Below, piece after piece: positions 26,287 through 34,398 of a stretch of DNA of 64,000 nucleotides. The position numbers and the translations under genes are program-made. The first letter of the stretch is position 1, and each line of letters opens with the position of its first letter. The notes under the pieces were generated by a model. It saw only the letters and a list, made by a program, of their open reading frames with translations. It was not told the DNA's origin and did no database searches. Source of the DNA: Stutzerimonas stutzeri (GTDB taxonomy: Bacteria > Pseudomonadota > Gammaproteobacteria > Pseudomonadales > Pseudomonadaceae); NCBI RefSeq assembly GCF_000219605.1, contig NC_015740.1, forward strand, positions 930,001-994,000. The letters are read 5' to 3'.

Positions 26287-28677
26287 ATGAGTATCGATTA
26301 CGGGGCGCGGCCCCTGCGTATCACCCTGACCGCCCTGGTGATTCTGGTACTGGGTGCGCTCATGACCATCGGCGGCGGCTACCTCGCGACGTTGGGCGGT
26401 TCCTGGTACTACCTGGTCGCCGGTGTCGGTCTGCTGGTGGTGGCCGGCCTGCTGTTCACCCGGCGGCGCGCGGCGATCTGGCTGTACGCGACGTTGCTGC
26501 TGGGCACGCTGGCCTGGACGTTCTACGAGGTGCGCTTCGACTGGTGGCAGCTGGCACCGCGGATCGACCTCTGGTGCATCCTCGGGCTCTGGCTGATCCT
26601 GCCCTTCGTCAATCGCCATGTCAGCGATCGGCTGATCTGGCGCGACGGTGCGAGCGGTCTGCTCGGGATCGGCCTGCTGGCCGGTGCGCTGATGGCAGGC
26701 TATTCGCTGACGCAGGACTACCACTCGATCACCGGTGAGTTCAGCGACGCGCAGATGCAGGGTCTGGCCCCGGAAGGTCAGGCCGGACGCCAGGCCAGCG
26801 AGTGGACGGCCTATGGCGGCTCCGACCGGGGCGACCGCTACGCTCCGGCGGACCTGATCACGCCGGCCAATGGCGGCAAGCTGAAGAAGGCCTGGGAGTT
26901 CCACACCGGCGATCTGCCGGGTGAGGGCGACCCCGGCGAGATCACCTACCAGGTCACACCGCTGAAGGTTGGCGACAACCTGTTCATCTGCACCCCGCAC
27001 AGCATCGCCATCGCGGTGGATGCCGACACCGGCGAGGAGCGCTGGCGCTTCGATCCGAGCATCAATCGCGATGCCGAGTACTACCAGCACATGACCTGCC
27101 GCGGTCTGGCCTACCACGACGCCACGGCCTACAGCCAGGCGCCGGCCTCTGCGGCCGAGCCGGCTGCGCGTTGCGAGCGCCGATTGTTCCTGCCGACCAA
27201 TGACGGCACGCTGATCGCCCTGGACGTTGCCGACGGCAAGCCCTGCGAGGACTTCGGTGATGCCGGCACGGTGGACCTCAAGGCCGGGCTGGGCGAGGGC
27301 GCGCTGGGCGTCTACCTGCCGACTTCGCCGCCCGTGGTGACCGAGAAGCTGGTCATCGTCGGTGGCTCGATCACCGACAACGGTGCGGTGGATTCCCCCA
27401 GCGGGGTGATCCGCGCCTATGACGTGCGCAGCGGCGAGCTGGTATGGAATTTCGACCCGGGCAATCCGGACGCCACCGAGCCCCTGGCCCCCGGCGAAAC
27501 CTACGTGCGCAGCACGCCGAACTCCTGGACCATCGCCACCGCCGACGAGTCGCTGGGGCTGGTCTACATCCCCACCGGCAACCAGACGCCGGACCAGTGG
27601 GCGCAGCCGCGAACGCCGGAATCCGAGCGCTTCACGGACACTCTGGTAGCGCTGGACCTGGCGAGCGGTCAGGTGCGCTGGGAATTCCAGACGGTGCACC
27701 ACGATCTCTGGGATCGCGACTTGCCCTCGCAGCCCACGCTGGTGGATATCGACGGGCCGCAGGGCAAGGTCCCGGCCATCATCCAGCCGACCAAGCGCGG
27801 CGACCTGTACATCCTCGACCGGCGTACTGGCGAGCCCATCGTGCCGGTCGACGAGATGCCCGTGCCGCAAGGCACCGACTACGGCGAGTTCACCGCGCCC
27901 ACGCAGCCCTATTCGGCCGTAAGCTACGCGCCGGACGAGCCACTGCGCGAGCGCGACATGTGGGGTGGCACGCCGCTGGACCAGATGATGTGCCGCATCC
28001 AGTTCCGCCAGCTGCGCTACGAGGGCGATTTCACGCCGCCGTCGGAGCAGGGCTCGCTGATCTACCCGGGCAACGTGGGAACCTTTAACTGGCCGTCCGT
28101 GGCCGTCGATCCGAGCCGCCAGCTGCTGTTCGGCGCACCGAACTACCTGGCCTTCGTCTCGACCATGGTCAACCGTGATGACGTCGATCCGGAGGAGCGC
28201 ACCGGTGGTGGCGAGACCGGTCTGCAGCCGAACCTCGGCGCGCCGTACATGGTGCGGCTGGAGCCCTTCCTGTCGGTGCTCGGCCTGCCTTGCCAGACGC
28301 CACCCTGGGGTTACGTCACCGCGCTGGACCTGCGCAGCATGAAAAAGGTCTGGATGCACAAGAACGGCACCAGCCGCGACAGCGCGCCCTTGGGCATCCC
28401 GCTGCCGGTGGGTACGCCAGCGCTGGGTGGGCCGATCGTCACCGCGGGTGGCGTGGCCTTCATGAGCGGGACCCTGGACTACTACCTGCGCGCCTACGAC
28501 CTGCAAAACGGCAAGGAACTGTGGAAAGGTCGCCTGCCCGCCGGTGGCCAGGCGACGCCGATGACCTACGTGTCCGAGAAGACCGGCAAGCAGTACGTGG
28601 TGCAGATGGCCGGCGGGCATGGCTCGTTCGGCACCAAGCTGGGTGACTCCTTGATCGCCTGGACACTTGAGGAGTAG
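26287..28677 (+). CDS. gcd: PQQ-dependent membrane-bound glucose dehydrogenase
   Basis: A 796-residue quinoprotein that oxidises glucose to glucono-1,5-lactone in the periplasm and passes electrons to ubiquinone. The N-terminus has five hydrophobic helices (to about residue 145). The catalytic eight-bladed propeller follows, with EWTAYGGSDRGDRYAPADLI, NDGTLIALD, and VHHDLWDRDLPSQPTLVDI, which contains the catalytic Asp region, and PTKRGDLYILDRR, which contains the PQQ-interacting Lys. Length equals E. coli Gcd. The C-terminal 17 codons (GTKLGDSLIAWTLEE plus stop) recur 286 bases downstream as part of a tandem duplication. Confidence 0.96.
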   Translation: MSIDYGARPLRITLTALVILVLGALMTIGGGYLATLGGSWYYLVAGVGLLVVAGLLFTRRRAAIWLYATLLLGTLAWTFYEVRFDWWQLAPRIDLWCILGLWLILPFVNRHVSDRLIWRDGASGLLGIGLLAGALMAGYSLTQDYHSITGEFSDAQMQGLAPEGQAGRQASEWTAYGGSDRGDRYAPADLITPANGGKLKKAWEFHTGDLPGEGDPGEITYQVTPLKVGDNLFICTPHSIAIAVDADTGEERWRFDPSINRDAEYYQHMTCRGLAYHDATAYSQAPASAAEPAARCERRLFLPTNDGTLIALDVADGKPCEDFGDAGTVDLKAGLGEGALGVYLPTSPPVVTEKLVIVGGSITDNGAVDSPSGVIRAYDVRSGELVWNFDPGNPDATEPLAPGETYVRSTPNSWTIATADESLGLVYIPTGNQTPDQWAQPRTPESERFTDTLVALDLASGQVRWEFQTVHHDLWDRDLPSQPTLVDIDGPQGKVPAIIQPTKRGDLYILDRRTGEPIVPVDEMPVPQGTDYGEFTAPTQPYSAVSYAPDEPLRERDMWGGTPLDQMMCRIQFRQLRYEGDFTPPSEQGSLIYPGNVGTFNWPSVAVDPSRQLLFGAPNYLAFVSTMVNRDDVDPEERTGGGETGLQPNLGAPYMVRLEPFLSVLGLPCQTPPWGYVTALDLRSMKKVWMHKNGTSRDSAPLGIPLPVGTPALGGPIVTAGGVAFMSGTLDYYLRAYDLQNGKELWKGRLPAGGQATPMTYVSEKTGKQYVVQMAGGHGSFGTKLGDSLIAWTLEE

Positions 28678-28909
28678 GTTATAGGGGTGGGGGTGTTAGT
28701 CGCGGCGCTAGGCATGGCCGCCAGCCCCTCACCCTAGCCCTCTCCCCAGAGGAGAGAGGGGACTGGACCGAGTTGGGTTGCCGGTCCGGTGTAGGGTGGA
28801 ATGCATGATGTGCCTGCCATCTAAGGATGGTTCGGTGGCTTCACTCAGGCCACCGTTCCCCGTTGGAGAGGAAGGGGCGAGGCCGGGCTTCGACCCATAC
28901 CGGCATAAC
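28624..28909. repeat. Tandem duplication copy A (gcd 3' end, palindromic repeats, DUF559 remnant)
   Basis: First copy of a 286-base unit. It begins inside the last codons of gcd and runs through a block with CCCCTCACCCTAGCCCTCTC, then CGAGTTGGGTTGCCGGTCCG, then GTAGGGTGGAATGCATGATG. It ends in a decayed piece that, on the minus strand, reads WVEARP...NGERW, like the DUF559 C-terminus of the intact gene. About 85-90 % identical by eye to copy B over the first 230 bases. The gcd-to-DUF559 gap (28,678-29,126) holds only these repeats; no intact gene is seen. Confidence 0.85.
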
Positions 28910-29195
28910 TCGCTCGGTACCAAACTGGGTGATTCATTGATCGCCTGGACGCTTGAGGAGTAGCTGATAGGGCTGTGGGTTTTAGTTGCGGCGCTAGGCA
29001 TGGCGGCCAGCCCCTCACCCTAGCCCTCTCCCCGGAGGGGCGAGGGGACTGCGCCGAGTTGGGTTGCCGGTCCGGTGTAGGGTGGAATGCATGATGTGCC
29101 CGCCAAGTACGGATGATTCGGTGGCTTCATTCAGGCCCCCTCTCCCCGCTGGGGAGAGGGTTGGGGTGAGGGGCGCGGGCTTCGATCCAGCGCAA
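28910..29195. repeat. Tandem duplication copy B
   Basis: Second copy of the 286-base unit, starting with a detached duplicate of the gcd 3' end (28,911-28,963 encodes LGTKLGDSLIAWTLEE and stop, with one codon fewer than the original). The same palindromic block follows, and the copy ends inside the intact DUF559 gene. The duplicated gcd tail has no start and is not a gene. Confidence 0.85.
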
Positions 29196-29534
29196 CAGCT
29201 CCGTCAGAACGCCTTCCAGATTCTGCAATACGTCCAGATTACTGAAACGCAGCACCTCCAGCCCCTGGCGCTCCAGATGCGCTGTCCGCAGCTGATCCCG
29301 TGCAAGCCCGGCGGCGTCATGGTGTTGCCCGCCATCGAGCTCGATCACCAGCCGCAGCTCGGCACAGTAGAAATCCAGCACATAAGGCGGCCACGGGTGC
29401 TGCCGCCGGAACTTGAATCCCGCTAAGCCGCGATTGCGCAGCCGCCGCCATAGAAGGCGCTCGCAATCGGTGAGCTGGCTGCGAAGCGCTCTGGCGAAGT
29501 GACGTTGTTCGGGCGATGGGCGTTCGGTAGGCAT
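29127..29534 (-). CDS. DUF559 (Vsr-like) endonuclease-domain protein
   Basis: A 135-residue DUF559 protein with the restriction endonuclease-like fold related to Vsr. The characteristic sequence runs LTDCERLLWRRLRNRGLAGFKFRRQHPWPPYVLDFYC, then RLVIELDGGQHHD, giving the likely metal-site residues E25-type Glu, Asp in VLDF, and Glu-Leu-Asp. The C-terminal tail RAPHPNPLPSGERGPE is encoded by the palindromic repeat family present in this gap (GGGGAGAGGGTTGGGGTGAG), a common feature of DUF559 genes. Activity has not been established for the family. A duplicated remnant of its 3' end lies upstream in copy A. Confidence 0.88.
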   Translation of the reverse strand: MPTERPSPEQRHFARALRSQLTDCERLLWRRLRNRGLAGFKFRRQHPWPPYVLDFYCAELRLVIELDGGQHHDAAGLARDQLRTAHLERQGLEVLRFSNLDVLQNLEGVLTELLRWIEARAPHPNPLPSGERGPE

Positions 29535-29559
29535 CGCACATCCTTGTGTCGGTATAGGC

Positions 29560-29579
29560 CTCTCGCATCCGTGCGAGAG
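29560..29579 (-). terminator. Hairpin after prfC
   Basis: CTCTCGCA-TCCG-TGCGAGAG, an 8-bp stem with a 4-base loop, 32 bases beyond the prfC stop and before DUF559. There is no T-run, so termination efficiency is uncertain; it may instead be an RNA 3'-end stabiliser. Confidence 0.5.
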
Positions 29580-29611
29580 CTTGCTCGATCAGCGCGAGGC
29601 GGTCGGTTGCC

Positions 29612-31195
29612 TCAATGATGCTCGCGCGTCGCCCGGAACTTCACCTCCGGCCAGCGCTCTTCCATCAGGCTGAGGTTGACGCGGGTCGGGGCCAGGTAGG
29701 TGAGGTGGCCGCCGCCGTCGACAGCGAGGTTTTCGTAGGCCTTGTCCTTGAATTCCTTGAGCTTCTTCTCGTCGCTGCACTCGATCCAGCGCGCCGACCA
29801 GACGTTGATTGCCTCGTAGGCGCATTCAACCTTGTATTCCTCCTTCAGGCGGCTGGCGACCACGTCGAACTGCAGCACGCCCACCGCGCCGAGGATGATG
29901 TCGTTGTTGCGCTCCGGGAAGAACACCTGGGTGGCGCCTTCCTCGGCCAACTCCTGCAGGCCCTGGCGCAGCTGCTTGGATTTGAGCGGATCCTTCAGAC
30001 GCACGCGCCGGAACAGTTCCGGGGCGAAGTGCGGGATGCCGGTGAAGCCCAGCACTTCGCCTTCGGTGAAGGTATCGCCGATCTGGATGGTGCCGTGGTT
30101 GTGCAGGCCGATGATGTCGCCGGCCCAGGCTTCCTCCAGCATCTCCCGCTCGCTGGAGAAGAAGGTCAGCGCGTCGGCGATCTTCAGGTCCTTTTTGATG
30201 CGCACGTGGCGCATCTTCATGCCTTTCTCGTACTTGCCCGAGCAGATGCGCATGAAGGCGATGCGGTCGCGGTGCTTGGGGTCCATGTTCGCCTGGATCT
30301 TGAACACGAAACCTGTGAATTTCTCCTCGACCGGCTCCACGGTGCGCTCGTTGGCGACGCGCGCCAGCGGCTTCGGTGCCCAGTCGACGACGGCGTCCAG
30401 CACATGGTCGACGCCGAAGTTGCCGAGCGCGGTGCCGAAGAAGACCGGGGTCATCTCGCCGCGTAGGAAGGCGTCCTTGTCGAATTCGTGGCAGGCGCCC
30501 TGGACCAGCTCCAGCTGCTCGACGAAATCGTCGTACATATCGCCCAGGTGCGCGCGGGCCTCGTCGGAATCGAGCTTGTCGATGACCCGTGTCTCGATGC
30601 GTTCGTGGCCATGGCCGGGCACGAAGACGATGATGCGGTCCTCGGCCAGGTGGTACACGCCCTTGAAGTCGCGATAGCAGCCGATCGGCCAGGTGATGGG
30701 CGCGGCCTTGATCTTCAGGACCGCTTCGATCTCGTCGAGCAGTTCGATGGGGTCTCGGATGTCGCGGTCGAGCTTGTTGATAAAGCTCACGATTGGCGTA
30801 TCCCGCAGGCGGCAGACATCCATCAGCGCAATGGTACGTGGCTCGACGCCCTTACCGCCGTCGAGCACCATCAGCGCCGAGTCCACCGCGGTCAGGGTGC
30901 GGTAGGTGTCCTCCGAGAAGTCCTCGTGGCCGGGGGTGTCGAGCAGGTTGATCATGTGCTCGCGGTAGGGGAACTGCATCACCGAGGTGGTGATGGAGAT
31001 GCCGCGCTGCTTTTCCATCTCCATCCAGTCGGAGGTGGCGTGGCGGTCGGACTTGCGGGATTTCACCGTGCCGGCGACGGCGATCGCCTTGCCCATCAGC
31101 AGCAGCTTTTCGGTGATGGTGGTCTTGCCCGCATCGGGGTGCGAGATGATGGCGAAGGTACGGCGCTTCGCGACTTCGGCGGCCTGAGTGGTCAT
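29612..31195 (-). CDS. prfC: Peptide chain release factor 3
   Basis: A 527-residue translational GTPase that recycles RF1 and RF2 from the ribosome after termination. The GTPase domain has the P-loop [16 protein letters not shown], switch [18 protein letters not shown] and NKLD in [13 protein letters not shown]. Domains II and III follow with the RF3-specific [21 protein letters not shown] and [23 protein letters not shown] 31195 is followed by the family N-terminus. It appears monocistronic. Confidence 0.97.
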   Translation of the reverse strand: MTTQAAEVAKRRTFAIISHPDAGKTTITEKLLLMGKAIAVAGTVKSRKSDRHATSDWMEMEKQRGISITTSVMQFPYREHMINLLDTPGHEDFSEDTYRTLTAVDSALMVLDGGKGVEPRTIALMDVCRLRDTPIVSFINKLDRDIRDPIELLDEIEAVLKIKAAPITWPIGCYRDFKGVYHLAEDRIIVFVPGHGHERIETRVIDKLDSDEARAHLGDMYDDFVEQLELVQGACHEFDKDAFLRGEMTPVFFGTALGNFGVDHVLDAVVDWAPKPLARVANERTVEPVEEKFTGFVFKIQANMDPKHRDRIAFMRICSGKYEKGMKMRHVRIKKDLKIADALTFFSSEREMLEEAWAGDIIGLHNHGTIQIGDTFTEGEVLGFTGIPHFAPELFRRVRLKDPLKSKQLRQGLQELAEEGATQVFFPERNNDIILGAVGVLQFDVVASRLKEEYKVECAYEAINVWSARWIECSDEKKLKEFKDKAYENLAVDGGGHLTYLAPTRVNLSLMEERWPEVKFRATREHH

Positions 31196-31600
31196 CGGAA
31201 TTAAGGAACCCGTCGACGAGTAGTCGGTCTGTCAAAAAAGGCGGCGATTATAGCGGCAAATGGATTTCCCTGCGGCCGGCACGGCAGCGGAAATCAGCCG
31301 TTTTGTGCAGTTTCCATGACGCTTTGTTTTGAATCGACAACAACTCGAAACGGATGCGCAATCGGGACGTTTTTTTGATTGATCTATGCCCCCCTTGGTC
31401 CTAAAGTTCGCGCCCGAACGTCCATGCTGGCAACGATCCATCCGGCTCAAGTACTGACGACGAGAGATCCACGTGATACTCGGCGACATGCCTTGGGAAG
31501 TAGGCGAACCAAAGTGGGGAAACTGATCAGGCGTTCTTGTCAGGGCTGACGCCCTTCACCCCTCATCCGACTTTTGTTTCCCGTTTTTGGAGTCCCACGC
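31196..31600. other. 405-base divergent intergenic region prfC / ornithine decarboxylase
   Basis: No gene is seen. The region contains a T-rich tract (CGTTTTTTTGATTGATC at about 31,369) and a small palindrome GTCAGGGCTGAC at about 31,537. A GGAG ribosome-binding site lies 8 bases before the decarboxylase start. Promoters for both genes must lie here, but I cannot place them with confidence. A short minus-strand reading frame across 31,232-31,489 has no coding character. Confidence 0.6.
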
Positions 31601-32764
31601 ATGACGGTCAAGATCGAAGACTATTTCCCGCGCGCCACCTTCCAGAAGATGAAGGCCTTCGCCGACCAGCACGAAACCCCGTTCGTGGTGATCGACACCG
31701 AAACCATCAGCAAGGCCTACGACGACCTGCGCGCCGGTTTCGAATTCGCCAAGGTGTACTACGCCGTCAAGGCCAACCCAGCGGTGGAAATCATCGACCT
31801 GCTGCGTGACAAGGGCTCGAGCTTCGATATCGCCTCGATCTACGAGCTGGACAAGGTCATGTCCCGCGGCGTCGGTCCGGAGCGCATCAGCTACGGCAAC
31901 ACCATCAAGAAATCCCGGGACATCCGCTACTTCTTCGAGAAGGGCGTGCGCATGTTCGCCACCGACTCCGAAGCCGACCTGCGCAACATCGCCAAGGCCG
32001 CGCCGGGCGCGAAGGTCTATGTGCGCATCCTCACCGAAGGCTCGACCACGGCCGACTGGCCGCTGTCGCGCAAGTTCGGCTGCCAGACCGACATGGCCAT
32101 GGATCTGCTGATTCTTGCCCGCCAGCTGGGCCTGGAACCGTACGGCATTTCCTTCCACGTCGGCTCGCAGCAGCGCGACATCTCCGTCTGGGACGCCGCC
32201 ATCGCCAAGGTCAAGGTGATCTTCGAGCGCCTGAAGGAAGAAGACGGCATCGAGCTGAAGATGATCAACATGGGTGGCGGCTTCCCGGCCAACTACATCA
32301 CCCGCACCAACAGCCTGGAAACCTACGCCGAGGAGATCATCCGCTTCCTCAAGGAAGACTTCGGCGACGACCTGCCGGAAATCATCCTGGAGCCGGGCCG
32401 CTCGCTGATCGCCAATGCCGGCATCCTGGTGAGCGAAGTGGTGCTGGTGGCACGCAAGTCGCGCACCGCCGTGGAGCGCTGGGTGTACGTCGATGTGGGC
32501 AAGTTCAGCGGTCTGATCGAAACCATGGACGAGTCCATCAAGTTCCCGATCTACACCGAGAAGAAGGGTGAGGTGGAGGAAGTGGTGATCGCCGGTCCGA
32601 CCTGCGACAGCGCGGACATCATGTACGAGAACTACAAGTACGGCCTGCCGCTGAATCTGGCCATCGGTGATCGCCTGTACTGGCTGTCCACCGGTGCCTA
32701 CACCACCAGCTACAGCGCCGTCGAATTCAACGGCTTTCCGCCGCTGAAGGCCTACTACATCTAA
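31601..32764 (+). CDS. speC: Ornithine/lysine decarboxylase, fold III (SpeC type)
   Basis: A 387-residue PLP enzyme of the eukaryotic-type (alanine racemase fold) ornithine decarboxylase family, making putrescine (or cadaverine from lysine). PLP Lys57 is in YYAVKANPAVE. Other signatures are SYGNTIKKSRDI, SFHVGSQQRD, MGGGFPANY, EPGRSLIANAG and the catalytic Cys-Asp pair in GPTCDSAD. Length matches the Pseudomonas enzyme PA4519. ATG 31601 has GGAG upstream. Gene order with prfC differs from P. aeruginosa, but the Sel1-piuC-piuA genes that follow are neighbours there too. Substrate preference cannot be decided from sequence. Confidence 0.93.
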   Translation: MTVKIEDYFPRATFQKMKAFADQHETPFVVIDTETISKAYDDLRAGFEFAKVYYAVKANPAVEIIDLLRDKGSSFDIASIYELDKVMSRGVGPERISYGNTIKKSRDIRYFFEKGVRMFATDSEADLRNIAKAAPGAKVYVRILTEGSTTADWPLSRKFGCQTDMAMDLLILARQLGLEPYGISFHVGSQQRDISVWDAAIAKVKVIFERLKEEDGIELKMINMGGGFPANYITRTNSLETYAEEIIRFLKEDFGDDLPEIILEPGRSLIANAGILVSEVVLVARKSRTAVERWVYVDVGKFSGLIETMDESIKFPIYTEKKGEVEEVVIAGPTCDSADIMYENYKYGLPLNLAIGDRLYWLSTGAYTTSYSAVEFNGFPPLKAYYI

Positions 32765-32781
32765 GCCTTAGTCGCTGCACG

Positions 32782-32807
32782 AACGCCCCGCCATGCGGGG
32801 CGTTTTC
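32782..32807 (+). terminator. Rho-independent terminator after speC
   Basis: AACGCCCCGC-CAT-GCGGGGCGTT followed by TT and a T-rich stretch; a 10-bp stem with a 3-base loop. It lies between convergent genes and may also slow read-through from the Sel1 gene. Confidence 0.93.
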
Positions 32808-32822
32808 GTTTCCGCCTTTCGC

Positions 32823-33581
32823 TCACCGCGCCCCGGCGCGTAGCTCGTCGCGTCGTCGCGCGTAGGCCTCGACGATATCGGCGATCTGCGGCAATGCGGC
32901 GGCCCGCAGGCTGGCCAGCGCGGTCTCGATAAACCTGAGATGGCCGAGCCGCAAGGCGCGCTCCAGCCAGCCGCGGGCCTGCTCCCATTGGCCCTGTGCC
33001 AGCAATACGGCAGCGTGGCTGAACTGCCCGCGGAAGTCGCCGGCTTCGGCCGAGCGTGCATACCAGGCGTGTGCCGCGGTGACATCCCGGGCCACGCCGC
33101 AGCCGTCTTCGAGGCAGCGGCCGGTGAGGTTCATCGACTTGGCATGACCAAGCTCGGCAGCCTGACGATAGAGCCGGTAGGCGGTCGTGTGGTCCTTCAC
33201 CACGCCACGTCCGGTGGCCAGCAGGTTGGCGAGGTTGTACATGCCCCAGTCCAGCCCCAGATCGGCGGCGCGGCGGTAGTAGTCGGCGGCGCGCTTCGTA
33301 TCGGCTGTGCAACCCCAGCCGTGTTCGTGGCAGCGCCCGGCCATGTTGCAGGCCATGGCATGTCCGCGCTCGGCGGCGATGTCGAACCAGGTCAGGGCCA
33401 GCGTCGGATCGGCCTGGATGCCGTAGCCTTCCAGCAGGATCTGACCGAGCAGTGCCTGGGCCTCGATTTCCCCGTTCGCCGCAGCCGCCAGTACCAATCG
33501 CGCGGCACGCTGCGGCTGTTCGGCGAGATCGCCCAGCTGGGTGGTGTCGAGTGTTTCCTCACGGCGCAGAAGATGCTGCAT
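32823..33581 (-). CDS. Sel1-repeat (tetratricopeptide-like) protein
   Basis: A 252-residue protein made largely of Sel1-like repeats, 36-residue helical hairpins recognisable as LLGQILLEGYGIQADPTLAL, NMAGRCHEHGWGCTADTKRA, YNLANLLATGRGVVKDHTTA and NLTGRCLEDGCGVARDVTAA. Such repeats mediate protein contacts. No signal peptide is seen, so it is probably cytoplasmic. ATG 33581 overlaps the piuC stop by one base (TGATG), so it is coupled to piuC, as with PA4516-PA4515. Its role in iron metabolism is inferred only from this linkage. Confidence 0.92.
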   Translation of the reverse strand: MQHLLRREETLDTTQLGDLAEQPQRAARLVLAAAANGEIEAQALLGQILLEGYGIQADPTLALTWFDIAAERGHAMACNMAGRCHEHGWGCTADTKRAADYYRRAADLGLDWGMYNLANLLATGRGVVKDHTTAYRLYRQAAELGHAKSMNLTGRCLEDGCGVARDVTAAHAWYARSAEAGDFRGQFSHAAVLLAQGQWEQARGWLERALRLGHLRFIETALASLRAAALPQIADIVEAYARRRDELRAGAR

Positions 33582-34261
33582 CAGACCTCGACCCAGCGCC
33601 GCAGCAGGTTGTGATAAGTGCCCGTCAGCTGCACCAGGGACGGGTGGTCTGGCACATCGGCAGTCAGCTGCTGAATGGCCTGATCCATCTCGTAAAGCAG
33701 CGTGCGCTGAGCGTCCTCGCGCACCAGGCTCTGAATCCAGAAGAACGAGGCCAGCCGTGCGCCGCGGGTTACCGGCTCGACCTTGTGCAGGCTGGTGCTG
33801 GGGTAGAGCACCATGTCGCCGGCAGCTAATTTGACCCGCTGGGTGCCGTAGGTGTCCTGGATGACCAGGTCGCCGCCGTCGTACTCGTCGGGGTCGCTGA
33901 AGAACAGCGTGGCGGACAAGTCGGTGCGCACGCGCTCGGCGCTGTTGCGCACCTGCCGCACCGCGTTGTCGATGTGATAGCCGAACTCGCCGCCGGCCGT
34001 ATAGCAGTTGAACAGGGGTGGGAAGACCTTGCTCGGCAGTGCGGCGGACATGAACTGCGGATGTTGCCAGAGACGCTGCAGCATGGCTTCGGCGATCTCG
34101 CGGGCGAGCGGGTCGTCTTCGGCCAGCTGCAGGTTGTGTTTCGCCTTGGCCGACTGGTAGCCGGCCGTTACCCGACCGTCCTGCCAGGCAGCCTGTTCCA
34201 GCGCGACGCGGATACGGGCGGTTTCTTCGCGGGAAAACACATTGGCAATGCGTAGCAGCAT
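33581..34261 (-). CDS. piuC: PKHD-type Fe(II)/2-oxoglutarate dioxygenase
   Basis: A 226-residue cytoplasmic dioxygenase of the PiuC/YbiX family. The iron ligands are H96 and D98 in GYHIDNA and H159 in LHKVEPV, and R169 would bind 2-oxoglutarate. The N-terminus [12 protein letters not shown] matches the family. It is divergent from the TonB receptor piuA, as in P. aeruginosa (PA4515/PA4514), and is expected to be iron-repressed with it. The substrate is unknown; a role in processing siderophores has been suggested but not shown here. Confidence 0.94.
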   Translation of the reverse strand: MLLRIANVFSREETARIRVALEQAAWQDGRVTAGYQSAKAKHNLQLAEDDPLAREIAEAMLQRLWQHPQFMSAALPSKVFPPLFNCYTAGGEFGYHIDNAVRQVRNSAERVRTDLSATLFFSDPDEYDGGDLVIQDTYGTQRVKLAAGDMVLYPSTSLHKVEPVTRGARLASFFWIQSLVREDAQRTLLYEMDQAIQQLTADVPDHPSLVQLTGTYHNLLRRWVEV

Positions 34262-34315
34262 GGGACACCGGCAGAAGGAAAAGGTTGAACGATATTAGTT
34301 TGCATTTAGATGTTT

Positions 34316-34342
34316 CAGAATGCGACAGAATGTATCAGAATG
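34316..34342. repeat. Three CAGAATG direct repeats with exact 10-bp period
   Basis: CAGAATG occurs at 34,316, 34,326 and 34,336 in the piuC-piuA divergent gap. The spacing puts the copies on one face of the helix, as seen for oligomerising response regulators. A weak Fur-like sequence (AATAATAGCAATTCGC, about 34,352) lies next to it. Confidence 0.6.
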
Positions 34343-34398
34343 CCATCCGCTAATAATAGCAATTCGCAGTTGCATTAACTCCTGAGGATCTGCATTCC

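Noticed and set aside
26134-28620. 828-codon minus-strand open frame opposite gcd
   Set aside because: Antisense shadow with low-complexity composition and no motif, whereas gcd is a clear PQQ dehydrogenase.
28911-28963. Short plus-strand frame ending in the gcd C-terminal sequence
   Set aside because: It is the duplicated gcd tail in copy B, with no domain or start of its own; treated as a repeat.
28700-29195. CRISPR-like array
   Set aside because: The repeats are inverted and irregularly spaced, with duplicated rather than unique intervening sequence, and no cas genes are near.
31395-31435. Possible FliA (sigma28) promoter TAAAGTT upstream of speC
   Set aside because: The -35-like TAAAGTT is present, but the expected GCCGATAA at the right spacing is not (TCCATGCT instead).
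31232-31489. 85-codon minus-strand frame in the prfC-speC gap
   Set aside because: No ribosome-binding site, no recognisable motif and atypical composition.
34352-34372. Fur box upstream of piuA
   Set aside because: About half of the 19 consensus positions match, without the symmetric core, so it is mentioned only in passing.
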